Shown here piece after piece: positions 57,023 to 64,000 of a DNA stretch of 64,000 nucleotides. The stretch is taken from contig NZ_CP172312.1 in assembly GCF_047946665.1 (NCBI RefSeq), positions 3,348,001 through 3,412,000 on the forward strand. Reading direction: 5' to 3'. The notes beneath the pieces were generated by a model that worked only from the letters and a program-made list of their open reading frames with translations, was not told the DNA's origin and made no database searches. Position numbers and translations under genes: made by a program. Source of the DNA: Allohahella sp002354735 (GTDB lineage: Bacteria > Pseudomonadota > Gammaproteobacteria > Pseudomonadales > Oleiphilaceae). Each line of letters opens with the position of its first letter. The first letter of the stretch is position 1.

Positions 57023-57042
57023 CGCCTCCGGAAAGAGGCGCT
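57021..57042. terminator. Hairpin between the CBM protein and the G4-amylase gene
   Basis: AGCGCCTC and GAGGCGCT pair over eight bases (57021-57028 and 57035-57042) with a six-base loop. It overlaps the stop codon of the plus-strand gene and serves converging genes. Confidence 0.6.
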
Positions 57043-57054
57043 GAAATGGCGTTT

Positions 57055-58722
57055 CTATAGCTGTCCGCGTGTTGTCGCACCCGCCGTGGCCGTTACCCTG
57101 TTATTGGCTCCTGATTGCCATTTGATAACCTGCGACGGATTGCTCTCACTGCGAATTATGCACTTCCATTCCACAGCCTTGCCGGTCGGTAACGCTATGC
57201 TGCCTGTCCAGGATGGATAGCCGCTGGCATCTGGCAAACGCACGGCAGCGCTCGCGTTCCAGTTACCAAGTTCCGCTGTATTGCCCACCACGTAAACGCT
57301 CTGACCCCAATTCGTCACGCCATTGTCACAACGGAAGTTGACTGAAGCCGTCGGATCGCGAGGATCAGACCCGCCCCCGGTCTTCCAGACTCTGACTTTG
57401 CCATTGTCTGCAGTAACTGCAGACCGGAAGTCACCAGAGGCAATTTGCTCTGGGTTGGACAGGTTGGAATCGAGGGCGAAGACAAGCTTGCCGGCGTCGC
57501 CCGTGACCGTGCCGACCAGCCCCGAATACTGTCCGTGGAAGCGGATCTCGGACGATGCTTTCACACCCACGCTCTTGCGCACCTGTATCAACTGGCGAAT
57601 GAAATCACCGTAGCCCCAGTTGTACATGTGTGCCCAGTACACTACTGGCGTACCTGGACTTGAAAGAATATAGGCATAGGCCATCCTGATCTTCGAATCC
57701 GGCAGTGCCCAGTGGTGCTGTCCGCCATTGGCGCCAGGTGAATAGCCGGTATCGTGATTGTCGACGAAGGTAACAGCGACTTCGCGCCAGCGGGGATCAC
57801 TGTTTCCGTTCAGACCAAAGCGCCAGTCCGCAATGCTGCCATTTTGCATACGCTCTTTCAGGGCGAAGTCAAAGATCGTGCATTTGGCGTCATCCGACCA
57901 GTCTTTGAGAATCTCTTGCCAGCTGGCTTGCCTACGCCAGTCGGAGCCTTCATATTCAGCGGGCGACTTCCAGAGCTCTCCTACGCAGAAGCTGTTATCT
58001 GCCGCCTCGCCCATCCAGGCGTCGACACGGCTGGCGGAATAGCCGCGTACGAAGTCGAATCGAAAGCCACCCGCCCCGTAGTTATTCTTCAGGTTGCGGA
58101 GTTCTGCGCTGAACATGCCGAAGACGTCAGGATGACCGGTATTCAGGTCGGCATCGCCACCCATGAAGCGGTCACCGTCATCACATCCGGTAGCAACATT
58201 CGAGGCGGGGTCAGGGCAGTCATGCCGCCACATGCCTTGACCCGTGGGTAAATTGATCGCCTTGTTCGGGTATCCTCGATTCATGTGGTTGGGTACGATG
58301 TCGTACACCACCTTCACGCCGTCAGCCCGTAACTGGCGTGAAGCCTGTTTTAGCTGAGCGTCACTGCCGTACTGCCCATCTTTGTTGAAATCGTGCCAGA
58401 AATAGCCCTCGCCACCGCCAGAGGTCCCTGTCGAAGGATCACTCCAGGCGGAATGATCTCGCCATGGCGGCGGCATCCAGACTGCGGTGAAACCATCATC
58501 GGCGATGCTGGCTGCCTGGTTGGCTAGCGTGTTGTACCAGGCGCCCCTGTTATCACGGACGACATTCCAGTGGAAACCCTGTAATACGATTTCATCGCCC
58601 CCATGATAGCGAACCTGATTGGGGCTTTTACCGGCGTTGTCGGCCAGCGTTGCGCCGCTCATTGTGAGGGACGTGCTCGCGATTGTTGAGGCAAGCGCGA
58701 GTGTATAGAACGAAGTTCTCAT
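57055..58722 (-). CDS. Maltotetraose-forming amylase (GH13) with C-terminal CBM20
   Basis: The start is ATG at 58722 (MRTSFYTLALAS); the first 11 residues of the longer reading have no ribosome site. A signal peptide ends near TLA. The mature start (AGKSPNQVRYHGGDEIVLQGFH) and the loops GGGEGYFWHDFN and YGAGGFRFDFVRG read as the Pseudomonas stutzeri G4-amylase. Catalytic residues are D223, E249 and D324. These are each 30 above the recalled mature numbering 193/219/294, so spacing is conserved. A starch-binding CBM20 (SVYVVGNTAELGNWN, VEWKCIIR) follows a short linker. It should be secreted and release maltotetraose from chain ends. Confidence 0.95.
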   Translation of the reverse strand: MRTSFYTLALASTIASTSLTMSGATLADNAGKSPNQVRYHGGDEIVLQGFHWNVVRDNRGAWYNTLANQAASIADDGFTAVWMPPPWRDHSAWSDPSTGTSGGGEGYFWHDFNKDGQYGSDAQLKQASRQLRADGVKVVYDIVPNHMNRGYPNKAINLPTGQGMWRHDCPDPASNVATGCDDGDRFMGGDADLNTGHPDVFGMFSAELRNLKNNYGAGGFRFDFVRGYSASRVDAWMGEAADNSFCVGELWKSPAEYEGSDWRRQASWQEILKDWSDDAKCTIFDFALKERMQNGSIADWRFGLNGNSDPRWREVAVTFVDNHDTGYSPGANGGQHHWALPDSKIRMAYAYILSSPGTPVVYWAHMYNWGYGDFIRQLIQVRKSVGVKASSEIRFHGQYSGLVGTVTGDAGKLVFALDSNLSNPEQIASGDFRSAVTADNGKVRVWKTGGGSDPRDPTASVNFRCDNGVTNWGQSVYVVGNTAELGNWNASAAVRLPDASGYPSWTGSIALPTGKAVEWKCIIRSESNPSQVIKWQSGANNRVTATAGATTRGQL

Positions 58723-58983
58723 TGCAGTGCTCCATTTTATGTTTGTTGTGAGCATTTCGTATGCGATGAGACTGCTTCGTGATCACCGCAATCCCATCAA
58801 ACTCCGCTCAGAGGCATTACAAACCCTCCAGGGCTATATTAAATCGGGCGTAAGCTGGGGGCGTAGTACCGGCGACAAACGCAAGCGCGTTGGCTGCAGC
58901 ACGCGTGGAGCGTGTATCATTCGACGCGGCCAGTTTACTATCCCTCTCGCAGACCGCTTTATAGAGTATAAGAAGGACTTCTC

Positions 58984-61371
58984 GTGACCTCAGCTACAAG
59001 CAACAGTATCAATCAGCGTATCGCCGATGACATAGGCGCAGACGTACATCAGGTCGTTTCAGCCGTTGAACTGCTCGATGGCGGTGCAACCGTGCCTTTT
59101 ATCTCACGCTATAGGAAAGAGGCTACAGGCGGGCTCACCGATACTCAGCTGCGATTGCTGGACGAGCGTCTCGTTTATCTTCGAGCGCTCGAGGCTCGAC
59201 GTGAAGCGATCACGAAGGAAATTGCCGACCAAGGGAAACTGGACAGTAACCTGCAGCGTCGGCTGCAGGGCGCCCAGACCAAGGCTGAGCTTGAAGATCT
59301 CTATCTGCCATTCAAGAAAAAGCGGCGAACCAAAGGTCAGATCGCAATAGAGGCCGGCTTGCAGCCATTGGCTGAAACTTTATGGGAGCAGCCATCGCAT
59401 GATCCAGCAAAGACGGCAGCGGCTTATGTGGACGCAGCGAAGGGTATAGCGGATGAAAAAGCGGCGCTTGAAGGTGCCCGCTACATCCTGATGGAGCGCT
59501 TTGCCGAGGACGCCTCCCTGATCGCCCGTCTGCGCGAGCAGATGCAGGGTGAAGCCTTTCTCTGCGCAAATGTGCAGGCAGGCCAATCTGCGGAGGGCGC
59601 CAAGTTCTCTGATTACTTCGAACACCGTGAGCGTTATGCCAAGGTACCGGGCCATCGGGCCATGGCAATGTTTAGAGGTCGCGCCGAAGGCTTTCTCACA
59701 CTCAAGCTTCTACTGCCCGAGCGGGATGCGACTGGCGAAGCCAGCTATGGTGATGCCGGGTTCATACAGACAGTCGCCTCGCACCTGAAATTTGTTGATC
59801 GCAATCAGCCTGCTGATGCCTGGCGTGCCCAGGTAGTCCAGGCAACGTGGCGTATCAAGCTGGCATTGCACCTCGAAACCGAGTTGTTCGCGGCACTGCG
59901 AGCACGTGCGGATGCAGAGGCAATCAACGTGTTTGCCACCAACCTGCGCGACCTCCTGCTGTCGGCACCGGCAGGTCCGAGGCCGACCTTGGGGCTTGAC
60001 CCCGGCTTCCGCACCGGCGTCAAAGTTGCAGTGGTGGATGCCAGCGGCAAGGTCCTGGATCACACGGCGATCTACCCACATCAGCCCCAGAACCAGTGGC
60101 GCCAATCGGTCGCGACGCTGAGCGCACTGTGCCAGAAGTACAACATCGAGCTGATCGCGGTCGGTAATGGCACGGCAAGCCGGGAGACCGAGAAGCTCGC
60201 GCTTGAAGTCATCGAGGCCGCGAAGGTGCCTGGCCTCACGAAAGTCATGGTGTCAGAAGCCGGCGCGTCGGTGTACTCGGCCTCAGCTCTGGCAGAGCAG
60301 GAATTTCCTGACCTTGATGTCACCATCCGCGGCGCGATTTCAATTGCGCGACGCCTGCAGGATCCGCTAGCCGAGCTGGTGAAGATAGACCCGAAAGCAA
60401 TCGGTGTCGGCCAATACCAGCACGATGTCTCCCAGGCCGATCTTGGTCGCAGCCTCGAAGCTACAGTCGAAGACTGTGTAAACGCCGTCGGCGTTGATCT
60501 GGATACTGCGTCCTCCGCACTGCTCTCTCGTGTTGCCGGCCTCTCCCCGTCACTCGCGGACAGTATCATTGGTTATCGCGACGAGCACGGTACATTCACT
60601 TCGCGTGCTGAGCTCAAGAAGGTGCCGCGCCTGGGGCCAAAAGCCTTCGAGCAGGCGGCTGGATTCCTGCGCATTCCCAAGAGCAGTAATCCACTGGATG
60701 CTTCCGGCGTGCATCCTGAGGCCTATCCAGTCGTGAAGCGAATCGTCGCGCACGCGGGCCGGCCTGTTAATGAACTGATTGGCGACAGCGCCTACCTTCG
60801 CAGCCTGGATGCGAAATTGTTCACCGACGAACAATTCGGTGTGCCTACGGTGAAGGACATCCTGGCAGAACTCGAGAAGCCCGGTCGTGATCCCCGCCCA
60901 GAGTTCCAGACCGTGCGCTTTGCTGACGGCATTGAAAAGCTGAGCGACCTGAATCCGGGGATGCTACTCGAAGGCCAGGTCACGAACGTCACAGCCTTTG
61001 GCGCCTTCGTCGACATTGGCGTGCATCAGGACGGCCTCGTACATATTTCAGCGCTGAGCGATCAGTACGTGAAGGACCCGCGGGATGTGGTAAAGGCTGG
61101 CGACATCGTCAAGGTCAAGGTGATGCAGGTCGACACGCAGCGCAAACGCATCGGTCTGTCGATGCGCCTGAACGACCCAATCGAAGCCGAGTCGGATGGC
61201 AAGAGCAAGAGCGAACGATCAGGCAGCACACGAGACAGCAGATCAGGAGGCCGGGGTGATTCAGGTCGTCAAGGATCTGGCCGAAGCAACACCGCAGCGG
61301 CCCAGCAGCCACAAAGTGGGCACCCTTCAGCGCTGGCCCTGTCGCTGCAGGCAGCGCTCAAGCGGAAGTAA
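58984..61371 (+). CDS. tex: Tex, transcription accessory RNA-binding protein
   Basis: GTG at 58984 follows AAGGA. The 795-residue protein has the N-terminal helical region (VPFISRYRKEATGGLTD), a YqgF-like domain (LGLDPGFRTGVKVAVVD, near residue 338), helix-hairpin-helix parts (GVDLDTASSALLSRVAGLSPS) and a C-terminal S1 domain (GQVTNVTAFGAFVDIGVHQDG). A Ser/Arg/Gly-rich disordered tail of about 60 residues closes it. It binds nucleic acid and affects transcription. The tail is longer than in many homologues. It overlaps the converging patatin gene by 14 bases. Confidence 0.95.
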   Translation: MTSATSNSINQRIADDIGADVHQVVSAVELLDGGATVPFISRYRKEATGGLTDTQLRLLDERLVYLRALEARREAITKEIADQGKLDSNLQRRLQGAQTKAELEDLYLPFKKKRRTKGQIAIEAGLQPLAETLWEQPSHDPAKTAAAYVDAAKGIADEKAALEGARYILMERFAEDASLIARLREQMQGEAFLCANVQAGQSAEGAKFSDYFEHRERYAKVPGHRAMAMFRGRAEGFLTLKLLLPERDATGEASYGDAGFIQTVASHLKFVDRNQPADAWRAQVVQATWRIKLALHLETELFAALRARADAEAINVFATNLRDLLLSAPAGPRPTLGLDPGFRTGVKVAVVDASGKVLDHTAIYPHQPQNQWRQSVATLSALCQKYNIELIAVGNGTASRETEKLALEVIEAAKVPGLTKVMVSEAGASVYSASALAEQEFPDLDVTIRGAISIARRLQDPLAELVKIDPKAIGVGQYQHDVSQADLGRSLEATVEDCVNAVGVDLDTASSALLSRVAGLSPSLADSIIGYRDEHGTFTSRAELKKVPRLGPKAFEQAAGFLRIPKSSNPLDASGVHPEAYPVVKRIVAHAGRPVNELIGDSAYLRSLDAKLFTDEQFGVPTVKDILAELEKPGRDPRPEFQTVRFADGIEKLSDLNPGMLLEGQVTNVTAFGAFVDIGVHQDGLVHISALSDQYVKDPRDVVKAGDIVKVKVMQVDTQRKRIGLSMRLNDPIEAESDGKSKSERSGSTRDSRSGGRGDSGRQGSGRSNTAAAQQPQSGHPSALALSLQAALKRK

Positions 61372-62221
61372 GCAGGGCCTCGAGCGCGCCAACGTTTTCG
61401 AGGTAATCGCGGGCGGCTTCGAGCCCTTCGCGATAGCCCTCAGCCAGCCTCTCCGGCTGGCGAGTCAGCCGCCCAACCGGAAACCTGGCTGGCGGCGCTA
61501 TGATTCGAACACGACAGTCAGCAGGCGGCTCGGTAATGAACGCGAGCGAAGCATTGTAACGCTCGTGTCGTTGTAACAGTGCTTCGGCGAGTGCTGGATA
61601 TTCCCGGAACACCGAACGAGTGACAGCAGGCAGACGTGACGGCTTCTTGCGGTAGCCCAGCGGACGCGACAGGATGACCGTTATATCGCGCGCACCTTCT
61701 TCATACGCACGTTCGACCGGTATCGAATCGATGAGACCGCCATCGCTCATCGGCTCGCCATTCACCAGCGGGTAGTCCCGATAGGCCACGGGTATCGAAC
61801 AGGATGCTGTCAGCACGCTGTGCATGTTGTCCCGATCGATCCTGATGTAACGCGGCTCTCCTGACCGCACGGCAGTAACGCCCACCCATAGCGGCGTATT
61901 CCCATTGAGATAGTGTTCCAGATTGAGCGGGACATCCTCATAAGACTGATGCCATAGCCAATGCACATCGCACAGGTGTCCGCCCTTGATGAAGCGGCGC
62001 CAGTTGATAAATTCTGGCGCACAGGCATGCTCCATGATGATCTTCCGGCTCCGTCCGTGCTCATTGCACAGATAGCCCATCAGGTTGGTGGAACCGGCAG
62101 AAACGCCAAAAGCATAGGCGAAGGGGCAATAGGCTGCTGCCATGAAGGCGTCCAGAACGCCGGCGGCAAAAATGCCCCGCATCGCACCGCCTTCGACAAC
62201 TAGCGCTGAAGTGTTGTGCAT
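61358..62221 (-). CDS. Patatin-like phospholipase
   Basis: ATG at 62221 is placed eight bases after GGGGG. The 287-residue enzyme has the oxyanion glycines VEGGAMRG (residues 9-16). The nucleophile S41 lies in GVSAGS, and the catalytic Asp in MSDGGLIDSIP near residue 170. No signal peptide is seen, so it is cytoplasmic or peripheral, unlike secreted ExoU-type relatives. It resembles the YjjU-type bacterial patatins. It should release fatty acids from phospholipids or other lipids. Confidence 0.9.
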   Translation of the reverse strand: MHNTSALVVEGGAMRGIFAAGVLDAFMAAAYCPFAYAFGVSAGSTNLMGYLCNEHGRSRKIIMEHACAPEFINWRRFIKGGHLCDVHWLWHQSYEDVPLNLEHYLNGNTPLWVGVTAVRSGEPRYIRIDRDNMHSVLTASCSIPVAYRDYPLVNGEPMSDGGLIDSIPVERAYEEGARDITVILSRPLGYRKKPSRLPAVTRSVFREYPALAEALLQRHERYNASLAFITEPPADCRVRIIAPPARFPVGRLTRQPERLAEGYREGLEAARDYLENVGALEALLTSA

Positions 62222-62371
62222 GTCCATATCCCCCAGTTCCGTAGACGAGCGCAGACCGCTCGAACAATGGTCAGGATGGCAGAGCCCGAAAGACAATCAC
62301 AAGCCCCACGTCAAACGATTGACGATGAGGCCCGTAATCCACTGAAGGCTCTGACAGCAGCGACAGGTGCG

Positions 62372-63532
62372 CTATTGAAGCGCGGAAAGCCTCAGTTCGA
62401 TCCGCGACGCGTTCGCCTGAACATCGGTCACCGAGACAGCGGGCTGGGCTGGCGGCACATCACTGGCCCAGGCCTTGGCAAACTGCGCCAATGCATCCCT
62501 GCTCTGCTGGTAGGCCGCCTCGTCTTTCGCCTTGAGAATGCCCGCCTTCTCTTCCAGCAGTTTCTGTGCAGCCATGACGAATCCTGCGCCGTCCTGATAT
62601 TCGACCGCATTCACGAACTTGCCGTCCTTCACAGCCTCTGCATATTCAGCAGTCGCCGATTTCACGAGTGCAAGCACCACATCGGCAACGAAAGAGGCGG
62701 CGTTGAGCTCCGAGGCATCTACGGCTTGCTGAGCTTTCGTGATGCCTTGCTCAGCCACATTGAACTCATTCTCGACATCGCTCCACTGAGTGGCCTTACC
62801 CGCAGCGGTAGCCAAGGTTTCTAGCGTTTGCTCGAGATTCGTCACCGCATATTTATCCAGTGCTGGTTCCAGGCGCTCATAGAGCACCCCGCGAGGATGC
62901 GTGAGATGCACCGCACCAGCTTTGACTTCGCCATTCTCGATCAACTGGCGCCCTATCAGCATGTGGCCTTTCATCATCTCCAGCAGGCTAAAGTACACAC
63001 CGGCCGACTCTTCGGCGCCAGGCGCGGATGAGCCGCCTTCACCGCCTTCACCGCCTTCACCACCTTCACCACCTTCACCACCTTCACCGCCTTCACCGCC
63101 TGCGCTGAAGTGGTTGAAGGCCGTGCCGCCTTCGCCGCCTTCACCACCGTGGCCTTTCTCACCACCTTCACCACCGTGGCCTTTTTCACCGCCTTCACCA
63201 CCATGGCTTTTCTCACCGCCTTCACCACCATGGCTTTTCTCACCGCCTTCACCACCGTGGCTTTTCTCACCGCCTTCTCCACCATGGCTTTTCTCACCGC
63301 CTTCTCCACCATGGGCTTTCTCGCCGCCTTCGCCACCGTGGCTTTTCTCACCGCCTTCGCCGCCATGGCTACCCGTGGCTTTTTCGCCACCCTCACCGCC
63401 ATGCTGTTCCACAGGAACTTTCGAGCTGCTGGCCGTCGATTCTGCCATGGCCTGAGTCGCAGCCAGACCTGGTCCCACCAATAAGCTAGCCACACCAACG
63501 CCTAGCCAGAGTTTCAGTTTCTGCTCCTTCAT
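62372..63532 (-). CDS. Secreted His/Gly/Glu repeat protein, probably iron-regulated
   Basis: ATG at 63532 is used (an ATG at 63544 adds four residues). A signal peptide ends at AMA (about residue 30). Nine or more HGGEGGEK repeats follow, then a GGEGGEGG stretch. A helical domain of about 210 residues has FSLLEMMKGHMLIG, HLTHPRGVLYERLEPAL and GFVMAAQKLLEE. The His and Glu residues of the repeat suggest metal binding. It faces piuC across a Fur box, which supports a role in iron handling. The family is not recognised. Confidence 0.75.
   Translation of the reverse strand: MKEQKLKLWLGVGVASLLVGPGLAATQAMAESTASSSKVPVEQHGGEGGEKATGSHGGEGGEKSHGGEGGEKAHGGEGGEKSHGGEGGEKSHGGEGGEKSHGGEGGEKSHGGEGGEKGHGGEGGEKGHGGEGGEGGTAFNHFSAGGEGGEGGEGGEGGEGGEGGEGGSSAPGAEESAGVYFSLLEMMKGHMLIGRQLIENGEVKAGAVHLTHPRGVLYERLEPALDKYAVTNLEQTLETLATAAGKATQWSDVENEFNVAEQGITKAQQAVDASELNAASFVADVVLALVKSATAEYAEAVKDGKFVNAVEYQDGAGFVMAAQKLLEEKAGILKAKDEAAYQQSRDALAQFAKAWASDVPPAQPAVSVTDVQANASRIELRLSALQ
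63032..63400. repeat. Tandem DNA repeats coding for the HGGEGGEK / GGEGGEGG region
   Basis: Nine-base units (CCTTCACCG and variants) fill about 63032-63103. Near 63130-63400 a 27-base unit (nine codons) is repeated with small changes. Both lie inside the repeat gene and may vary in number between strains. Confidence 0.85.
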
Positions 63533-63607
63533 ACCTCTCCCCATTCTTCGCTTGCAGCGAAATCAGCTGATTTTCTTTAGTATCGAGATGATCGATTAAT
63601 CCCGTGC

Positions 63608-63630
63608 GATAATGCAAGTGATTCTCATTT
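63608..63630. promoter_or_regulatory. Fur box between the repeat-protein gene and piuC
   Basis: The segment begins GATAATGCAAGTGATTCTCA and ends CATTT. It matches the well-known Fur pattern of GATAAT, AAGTGATTCTCAT-type repeats. It lies 17 bases before the piuC ATG and 75 bases from the divergent gene, so it can control both. Confidence 0.75.
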
Positions 63631-63647
63631 TGGTAATGGAGTGAGGC

Positions 63648-64000
63648 ATGATCCTCTGTATTGGTAATGTGCTGAATGAAGGGCAGTTGCAAGCGCTGCG
63701 GCAGGTCCTTGGCCAGGCAAGCTTTCGCAATGGCAAGGACACCGCCGGATGGCACGCCAGGCTGGTGAAGAACAACGAGCAGGCTGATAGCCGGGATAAG
63801 CAGGTGACTGCTCTGCGGCAAACTGTAGGCAATGCGCTGGAGAACAATCCCGTCTTCCAGATGGCTGCGCGACCTTTGCGAAGCACCCCGGTCATGTTCA
63901 GTCGGTACCGGATCGGCATGACCTACGGTAATCATGTTGACGACCCGGTGATGGGCTCGGGTCCCGACAAGCTGCGTACCGACCTGTCATTTACACTGTT
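63648..64000 (+). CDS. piuC: PiuC, PKHD-type Fe(II)/2-oxoglutarate dioxygenase (3' end beyond window)
   Basis: The ATG follows GGAG by six bases, and 117 codons are visible. Family motifs are clear: IGNVLNEGQLQALRQVL, WHARLVKNNEQ, NPVFQMAARP and RYRIGMTYGNHVDD with metal ligands H96 and D98. RTDLSFTL follows at the edge. The second His ligand and Arg lie beyond the window. PiuC-type proteins are iron-starvation genes beside TonB receptors, and the Fur box ahead of it agrees with this. Confidence 0.9.
   Translation, partial: MILCIGNVLNEGQLQALRQVLGQASFRNGKDTAGWHARLVKNNEQADSRDKQVTALRQTVGNALENNPVFQMAARPLRSTPVMFSRYRIGMTYGNHVDDPVMGSGPDKLRTDLSFTL

Noticed and set aside
58727..58987. Plus-strand ORF of 86 codons before tex
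   Set aside because: It fills the promoter gap, has no family features, and runs into the tex ribosome site and start.
63032..63400. CRISPR array
   Set aside because: The repeats are contiguous coding units with no unique spacers.
62901..63455. Plus-strand Pro-rich ORF (PPSPP repeats)
   Set aside because: It is the reverse of the HGGEGGEK repeats; the minus-strand protein has a signal peptide and a ribosome site.
63486..63935. Minus-strand ORF of 149 codons
   Set aside because: It is opposite piuC, which matches its family from the first codon and has a Fur box and ribosome site.

Overview
The window reads as chromosomal DNA from a free-living, probably marine or halophilic gammaproteobacterium. 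The reasons are a homodimeric-type pyruvate dehydrogenase (aceE-aceF), an Entner-Doudoroff set controlled by HexR, a proteobacterial maltose system (malT, malK, malG, malF, malE, lamB), tex, piuC with a Fur box, and a maltotetraose-forming amylase very like the Pseudomonas stutzeri enzyme as I remember it. Genus cannot be settled from the sequence alone.

Layout. (1) 1-13.2 kb is accessory. A giant secreted SpvB/FG-GAP/RHS toxin-like protein runs off the left edge on the minus strand. Diverging from it, across a 24-bp inverted repeat, are five small secreted proteins, each with exactly two cysteines in the mature part. A decayed tandem-repeat gene and an orphan AAA-type ATPase follow. (2) 13.2-26.9 kb holds a beta-propeller lipoprotein, an ars-like cluster (MOSC protein, ArsR, flavoprotein, BASS transporter), a possible MITE, a subtilisin-like lipoprotein, a multi-PAS diguanylate cyclase and a three-gene HipBST toxin-antitoxin module. 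(3) 27-53.4 kb is central carbon metabolism and maltodextrin use: aceF/aceE, malT, an alpha-glucosidase, malK, malGFE, a lipoprotein alpha-amylase, an aldo/keto reductase, glk/edd, gap/pyk, eda, zwf and hexR. (4) 53.4-58.7 kb holds a VPLPA-CTERM-like protein, maltoporin, two small surface/secreted starch-associated proteins and the G4-amylase. (5) 59-64 kb holds tex, a patatin-like lipase, a His/Gly/Glu repeat protein and, divergently across a Fur box, the start of piuC.

How the genes fit together. Starch can be cut outside the cell by the G4-amylase and the lipoprotein amylase. Maltodextrins would enter through LamB and MalEFGK, be cleaved by the alpha-glucosidase, be phosphorylated by Glk, pass through Zwf/Edd/Eda, Gap and Pyk to pyruvate, and enter AceEF. 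HexR-like sites lie in front of zwf, between edd and gap, and between aceE and malT, which would join uptake, the Entner-Doudoroff route and pyruvate oxidation in one regulon. All product names come from reading motifs and from remembered families; no database search was run.
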